The notes under the pieces: generated by a model
The model's input: the letters and a program-made list of their open reading frames with translations, nothing else
Told to the model about the DNA's origin: nothing
The model's database searches: none
Translations under genes and position numbers: made by a program
DNA from: Pyrenopolyporus hunteri
Lineage: Eukaryota; Ascomycota; Sordariomycetes; Xylariales; Hypoxylaceae
Reading direction: 5' to 3'
Length of the DNA stretch: 64,000 bases
Assembly (NCBI GenBank): GCA_902806595.1
Contig: CADCXC010000003.1
Location: forward strand, 3,038,001 to 3,102,000
Part shown: positions 58,239 to 64,000 of the stretch, in pieces
Numbering within the stretch: the stretch's first letter is position 1
Layout: every line of letters starts with the position of its first letter

Positions 58239-58767
58239 CTAAGACACCCATAGCCGGTACGTTCCTAAATGGCTATTGATGTTGGGGTGGTCTGCGATGA
58301 CTCCCATGTTTCCCTTGCTGATACAGCCATCCAGTAATGGAGTGGCTATATAGGTTGCCAGCCACGCTGCAGATCGATTGACCGGCCTAGTAACGTAGGG
58401 TTGGGCGCAGAATCGAACCTTGCAAGTGCCTTCTTTCCAGATAGCACAGACGTCGGAGTAGAGCGCAAAATCCTGCTGCTTGTCTGTTCGGATAGAGTCA
58501 ACGATCCGTTGACAGTCCGAAATAGAGCTGCTAGTAGACTATCATAGACCATGTTAGCTTGCTATGACAGATCATAGTGAAATTATAGTGAAATTGTAAA
58601 GGAGCTCCGGCTCTTACGCCATAGCAAGTAAAGGCGTCTCGCTTCTCAACGATAGGATGTGGCGACGTAGACCTCGTATCAAGCGTGGTCCCGGATACGT
58701 TATGTATCATGGCCAGACCTAACGAACTGCCCGAGGCGAGAACGACAAAGCTTGCTGTGCACTTCAT
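58239..58767 (-). CDS. Secreted cysteine-rich protein with Kex2-type pro-region (copy 2)
   Basis: Predicted 149-aa secreted protein, paralogue of the gene at 56668-57276. Exon 1 is 58767-58618 (50 codons), the 79-nt intron 58617-58539 (GTAAGA donor, GCTAAC branch, GATAG acceptor), exon 2 58538-58239. The signal peptide is about residues 1-20 (MKCTASFVVLASGSSLGLAM). The pro-region ends VEKR at 40-43, followed by DAFTC. Mature Cys are at 48, 59, 81, 89, 94 and 122, spaced C-x10-C-x21-C-x7-C-x4-C-x27-C. Shared features with copy 1 are the basic pair followed by Asp-Ala, the phase-0 intron between the first and second Cys, the DC start of the core, a Ser-x-Ala-Ala helix and the C-terminal Gly-x-Tyr-x-Leu/Val. 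Exon 2 has no early Met, so simple ORF finding misses it. Confidence 0.8.
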
Positions 58768-59029
58768 GATGGATGGGTTTGTCGCAGAAGTCTCCTGGGC
58801 GGTTGTTTAAAGAACAAGGGGTTCAGACTCGAAATCAGACACGGAATACCTAAGCAGGAGGTAGGGGCTAGGCACGTTAAGTGGAGGAAGCTTCCGACCA
58901 ACCGAACTACGGTAGTCCAAGGGAAAGAACGAACCACCTGCCCGTAGAATATCTCGTGCACCAAGACAAGAGGGTACGCGCATACCTTTGAGAATCTCCA
59001 AGGGAGTACCTAATAAGGTGAGGTAGGAG

Positions 59030-60260
59030 CGTTCTACCGAGGTAGGTACCTAGGTAGGAATACACACGGCCGAATCTACCCTCACGTTACCTCCTAAGAA
59101 GCGTGCGGATAGGTACGTGTACCTATTACACCGAACTGCACTGGGTAGGTACCTATCTACGCGTGGGTGTACACGCGCCTCTTTGGATATCGTGTGGAAG
59201 GCGAAGCAGAAGATGCCGCGTTCTTCAAGAATATAAGTTTAGGTACGTACCTACTTACGTACCTAGGTAGGTAGGCATTAGATATCAAGCACCTGCGTAG
59301 CTGAGCACCCTCTAGGGGACAGCCACTTACCGCTAGAGCTTTTATTATTTCGCTCCCTACATGTAGGTACCTTAGCTAGTTCTAGTAAAGCCTTTCTGCG
59401 AGGCAAGTTAGTGCTGTAAGTTGATGATAGTCGGATCGCGCAGGATGGAATCTCGAGAATGTCGATTACTTGAATGCCTACCTAGGTATCTCCTAACATT
59501 GCTTAAAGAACTCTTAAGCCCCATCGAAATTCGACCGACCCATTATAACCTACATGTAGTTAATAACCACCTGCCGAGAACTCACACGTATGGCAGGTTA
59601 AACGCTACAGATTCTTGTGAGATGGGGCAGTACAGATTCGGTGAAATTGTGAGACGGGTAGAATGCGGGTTGGCGCAAGACGCGTAATGAGGACCGGCCA
59701 TGGCCCGTAGGTGGTTGGCCTGTCGTGAGGAGATCGATAAGATTCCCGGCAGGTTGAATATGGTTAACATCATATCCAAGCCACGGACGACGTAGCCGCA
59801 CCGCGCGTCGTGGTCTGGAGGGGCAGCAAATACATACCTAAGTAGGTACCTACCAGGTAGGTATTGTGCTGGGTATATGTGTAAGAGTTGCAGTAAAGTC
59901 GCAGGGCCAACCACATTTGGTAATCTAATTCTTCGCGCACGGTACCACTCACAGCACCTACAGTATCGGCTATAGCATATACATAGGAACCTAGTAGGTA
60001 TCATACCCTAGGTTGGTAGGTAGGTAGGTAGGTATGTAGATGGTAAATCATAAACAACGGATAAAGATCAATCATTAGAATAAGACATATATGCCTAGGT
60101 ACCTACCTAGGTACCTATGTATGTAACATATGGGTGCATATATCCGACATTCTCATCTGGGTAAGTACTTACATAGGTATGTATCAAGGTAACTAACTGA
60201 TAACGAAACAGGCACAACATCCGACTATATACCTAGGTACCTAACTACCTATGTAAGCGA
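59030..60260. repeat. Scattered palindromic ACCTAGGT/GGTACC islands
   Basis: Repeated units at 59039-59056, 59240-59275, 59838-59864, 60000-60036, 60092-60124 and 60230-60256, made of AGGTACCTAGGTAGG and related palindromes. Non-coding and of the same family as elsewhere in the window. Confidence 0.65.
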
Positions 60261-61884
60261 TCGTTATTTCCTGTTTTCGTTCATGTCGTAATAATTTCCA
60301 GATTGCAAGGTTATCTGCTGTGCCTCTTGAGGAGACACCTGGCTGGTGTACTGAATATCTCAAGCTCATTCAGGGGGTCATGTCTATCCTAGCCAAGAAG
60401 AGTCGGAAATACCCGCCGTGTATCAGGCTATGTGCCATGTGTCCGTCGGGGTATATGCTGAGATCTGAGGTTGGAAGGGAGATCCCTCATGCGAGATCAG
60501 TCGTCCTATTTTGAAAACGCTCACAATGACTATAATGTGTGTACCGTAGTAGGTAGCCCATACATAGGCTCAGAACCCCCCAGTGCAATGCCTCTCGTGG
60601 TTCTTCTTGTCAAGTGGTATTTCTCCTTCCTTCTCCCCTTCGACAGGCCGGCATAGCCATAAGGTGGTCTATCTAAGAAGGCGGAAAGAGTCCTGCAATG
60701 AGGGGATGCCTCAAAGGCGCCCTGGGGGGACCTCGCTATCCAAGAACGATGGTTTATAGGTACAATACTTTAGAACGCCAAATGTAATGTATTGAACTTG
60801 GCGCGGGCTTAGATCAGAAAGGAACAAACGCTAATTGGATCCGCTAGACAACGACGCCTTTTTAGCTCCATATGGCCTGGTCTTTCCAACCTACATGTAC
60901 ATACCGTACATACCTAGGTACATACCAGGTTTGTATACCAGGGTAGGTCGGTATAGTACTAACTCTACTTCGTGTAGTTATTCCATAGCATTGCGGTCGC
61001 TACCAGCTTTTACTACCAGTACCTACCAGGTATGTAACCAACGCTACCTAAGTACCTACGTTAAGAACATGTGCTTATCGACTTGCTATATGAAGCTAAG
61101 CCCGCATGGCCCACTATCAACCGTATTATCGATATCTCTGAAATGGTAAATGATAAAAAATTTTATTATTATTATTTTATTTTTCATCTGTTGAATTTAT
61201 GTTCATTTAGACGTTAGGTTAAGGTTTAAATGTATTTATAATCATCATCATTATTAAACTATTTAAACCACGCTATGTGTGTTAAAGCGCAGAGAGCTTA
61301 TGAGGGGAAAGGAGAAAAAAAAAAAGCAATTGCAAAACCCGTTTTGACCAATGTCTTGCATCTCTGAAGATCTAGGGACTTTCAAATCCACGTGCAGGAG
61401 AAGAGCTGGACGAATTGGGTTATAAGCTCAGGTGCCTCAAAGGAGTCAGTCTCCAGCTTTTAGCGTATATAGTGGGTAGGCCTCCTAGCTGATTTTGTGC
61501 TACATGCTCTTTCCGGTCCATCCCCCCCCCCCTGACTCCCCCCTTTTTGATTGATCCAACATGACCAGGCTAGCCCCTGCATCATTCAAACTTTGGGCGC
61601 GCTATGGCTCTCAATGGGCCCGTAACTGCAGGGTCTGGAACATAGGCATCCAACGCTAGGTACCAAAGTAGGTTAACTTCTACGTTGTATCTTCATGCTC
61701 GCGCGCTTCTTGCCAATTAATCCTGCACCTCGAGAGCTCAAGGTCGCTCGTTCCTTGCATGATCACGTATGACCCAGCGACAACACGTCCATTCGTTTCA
61801 ATTTTTCCTGCTGGGAAGTTGAGGGTGGTATTAGCAGCAGCAGCAGCAAATACAGCAACTACAGCGGAACTCGTTCATTCGTTC

Positions 61885-61985
61885 CATCATTCACTCACTT
61901 ATTCATTCATACATACATCCATTCATTCATTCATACATCCATCCATCCATCCATCCATCCATCCATACAAGCATACAAACATACC
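61885..61985. repeat. Compound tetranucleotide microsatellite (ATTC / ATCC / ATAC)
   Basis: ATTC-type repeats change to ATCC (about seven in a row at 61937-61965) and then to CATAC-type units. The frames through it give HSFIHPSIHPSIH, an artefact. Confidence 0.9.
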
Positions 61986-62687
61986 TCATAGAAACATTGG
62001 GCGTCCCTAACCTCGCATCCTTACAATACCTACCTACCTGCTTGATCCATCCATGCGTCCGTATACATGTACAGACATCCCGTATAGGCATATAAGAATA
62101 CGGGTACCTAGGTATACAAGTAGGTATACAAGCATAGGGCAACACGGGTACTCATAGGTTATCGTCCTTCCCTTCCCCTTCTCACGCTCTTTTATCGATC
62201 CGTCTCGAGACCTGAACCACCCGTCCGAGGATTATTGTCCGCCGACCGTATCTAAAGCATCGAAAGAAGGGATCGACTACCTTCTAATCTTTTAACATTA
62301 CTCAATCCGACCAAGTCATATCCAGCGCCTAAGGTTCGAGTGCCATATTCCGGGTCAGGGCGCAATCGCAAGAGCGCACGAAAAACCAGCCACCTACCTC
62401 CCATTCTGTCCAATACTGCCTTCTTCCTGACCTGAATAAACCGAACCCAGTCCTCTTGCGACTTCCGGTGAGCTTGGTATCCACTATCGGCAATAGTGTT
62501 GCTCTTCTTCGCTAACGATTTCTGGCAGCGCCTCTTTCCGAGACAACCAAATCGAGCATCACCCGCCGTGTTCCACCCTCCCTAGCGAGCACAGTTCTGA
62601 GAGCGAAGACGCATAAATATTAATTAGTACCTCCCCTACCCGACGTCGCCATCACGCCCCGGTCCTTATTCCCACATCATTAAGAAG

Positions 62688-63155
62688 ATGGCCTCTATCA
62701 CCTTGGACGAGAAATCCTCCAAGCCTGGCCAATTGATTGTTTCGACCCAACTCCTGTCGCCAAGCAACGAGTGTGGGCTAGACGGGAGCACGGAGATGCG
62801 TCGTGGCTCAAACGCATCGACGCCGCTCTCTGCCTCCGCCTCTAATGGATTCGACGCCGACATCGAAGCAATGCTTCCGGTCAAATCCTCCGACCACTTA
62901 AACAAGACCTCGACCAGCGGAACCAAGCGAAAATCAGATTGCGCCGTCTGGCCTGGACAAGAGCATTGGCAGCAGAAGGCACAGGCTGCCAAGATCAACA
63001 ATAGGACCTGTCAATGTATGGCTCGTCTCAGCAAGAGGAATAGGATCATCGTCAAGATCCTTATCGCGCTCCTAATAGTGGGCGTCGCCGTTGGTGTCGG
63101 CTTTGGTATCAGCAAACCGCTCGGTGCCGGCATTTGGCAGCCTAAGAACCGCTAA
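62688..63155 (+). CDS. Small single-pass membrane protein, conserved fungal type
   Basis: Single-exon 155-aa protein of unknown function. Residues 1-107 are hydrophilic and Ser/Thr-rich. A CQC motif at 108-110, a basic stretch RLSKRNR (113-119) and one hydrophobic span at about 120-141 (IIVKILIALLIVGVAVGVGF) follow, then a short tail SKPLGAGIWQPKNR. Positive charges before the span favour an N-in, C-out orientation by the positive-inside rule. The juxtamembrane Cys pair could be palmitoylated (inference). I recall similar short proteins with the SKPLGAGIW tail in other filamentous ascomycetes but know no function. Confidence 0.75.
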   Translation: MASITLDEKSSKPGQLIVSTQLLSPSNECGLDGSTEMRRGSNASTPLSASASNGFDADIEAMLPVKSSDHLNKTSTSGTKRKSDCAVWPGQEHWQQKAQAAKINNRTCQCMARLSKRNRIIVKILIALLIVGVAVGVGFGISKPLGAGIWQPKNR

Positions 63156-64000
63156 TTGCCGGAGAGTTATACGAAGGCCGAAACTTCATATCCTGTCAAA
63201 AATAGGGATATTGTGACGTTCGCCGTGTTTGCCGTCGTACGCAGGTACTACTTGCATAAGACAGAAGATGTTATTTCATGAACTATCACTGGGGCTTGGT
63301 ACCTATTGAGGCTGAATAACTGCCAATGCCTAGCGCTCATTCGGAGTAACGTTCACTTTCTTTTTCAATTGTATACTCTTCAATACTTTGTTGATACCCA
63401 CTTGGACTCCGGTTCGTACATAAACTAGTTTTTCCCCATTCGAAGCCAGGGGGTAAAACGGAACCTCACTAGATTGCGGGATATGGAGGCGTTAGGAGTA
63501 GCATTTGGGCCATGGGCAAGGCATGTTATGAAAGGGCGTCCTGTTTTTACGAAGTCGATACTGGAACTTGGAAGCGTAATGTTTCATCCAGAATAGGCGT
63601 GAGGTCAATACCAAGATTCTTTGAGCTTACCTAGCAAATCAATACGAATGGTTCGCTCAATATAGGTCGTCTTTGCAAGCTATGCCACTTGTTTAAGAGC
63701 TTAGGCTGTGAATCATTTTTTCTTTTTTATTCTTTATTCTTTTCTCTCTCCCCTATTTTCCTCAGCCTTATGTATACCTATATATATATATGTATATATA
63801 TATGTGGGTACGCTATGTAAGTAATGTCCATGTGCAGGTAAGGTTTGCGGGCGAAGCGAGATCATTTGTGTGAGGATCGCTAACTTCGTGGTTTACTATC
63901 AACGCAGAGCATCGAGGCCTATATCCCTCACAAGAGGTTTTGATGGCGAGTCCCCCTCGTTGGGCAATCTGGGTACCCATCAAATCCCGGAAGACATCTA
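63156..64000. other. Right edge, no gene seen
   Basis: Downstream region of the membrane-protein gene. It has a pyrimidine-rich stretch at 63717-63765 and an (AT)n/(GT)n run at 63779-63803. No coding sequence is supported before the window ends. Confidence 0.45.

Larger units (their letters stand above)
58768..62687. other. 3.9-kb intergenic region
   Basis: No gene that I can defend. It holds ACCTAGGT islands from 59036 to 60260, A+T-rich sequence at 61150-61260, a C-run at 61521-61530 and a tetranucleotide microsatellite at 61885-61985. The 500 bp before 62688 are pyrimidine-rich with many CCTTC and CTTC motifs, typical of a fungal promoter and 5' UTR. The ORF at 60320-60514 has four Cys but no signal peptide and is left out. 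Confidence 0.5.

Noticed and set aside
58390..58425. AATCGAACC motif resembling a minus-strand tRNA B box
   Set aside because: It is inside exon 2 of the second secreted-protein gene and has no cloverleaf context.
60320..60514. 64-aa Cys-containing frame considered as a third secreted paralogue
   Set aside because: No signal peptide, no dibasic site and wrong Cys spacing.

Overview
The window looks like nuclear DNA of a filamentous ascomycete, most likely a Sordariomycete. Genes are split by short introns (mostly 53-140 nt, GT..AG, often with a CTAAC/CTGAC branch site). The proteins are typical Pezizomycotina orthologues. Three islands of almost pure A+T carry the C-to-T and G-to-A pattern of repeat-induced point mutation (RIP) in transposon copies. 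The class assignment is inference; the splicing and the RIP pattern are read directly from the sequence.

Layout. 0.4-10.6 kb: CBC1 (nuclear cap-binding, +), a FLX1-type mitochondrial carrier (-), URM1 (ubiquitin-like sulphur carrier, +) and a four-finger C2H2 regulator (-). 10.6-22.2 kb: a gene-poor stretch of ordinary base composition with microsatellites. 22.2-29.8 kb: HSH49/SF3B4 (-), a 277-bp MITE, TOM7 (+, four tiny exons), VPS68 (-) and SMI1/KNR4 (-). 29.8-33.4 kb: intergenic. 33.4-41.4 kb: SEC8 (-), an esterase-like protein without its catalytic serine (+) and a membrane-anchored ubiquitin protease (-). 42.0-45.7 kb: two RIP-degraded DNA transposons flanking ALB1 (+). 46.0-54.9 kb: MFAP1-like spliceosomal protein (+), POL12 (-), a small TIR repeat, a SEC14/PDR16-like lipid transfer protein (+), an 884-bp RIPped element with about 210-bp inverted repeats, TRS31 (+) and a 112-aa unknown (-). 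55.2-64 kb: a 288-bp TIR element, two tandem secreted cysteine-rich proteins (-), a long intergenic stretch and a small single-pass membrane protein (+).

Most genes are unlinked housekeeping functions: RNA capping and splicing, vesicle tethering (SEC8, TRS31, VPS68), mitochondrial import and transport, replication, ribosome export and cell-wall signalling. They form no pathway cluster. The accessory part is the right end, where the two secreted proteins share a Kex2-type processing site, intron position and phase, and a C-x21-C-x7-C-x4-C-x25/27-C pattern. I could not assign them to a named family; they are the best candidate here for something undescribed.

Palindromic islands built from ACCTAGGT and GGTACC units occupy many intergenic regions and were not seen inside the exons I read. 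I saw no tRNA, rRNA or CRISPR array. All exon joins are manual and unconfirmed by transcripts.
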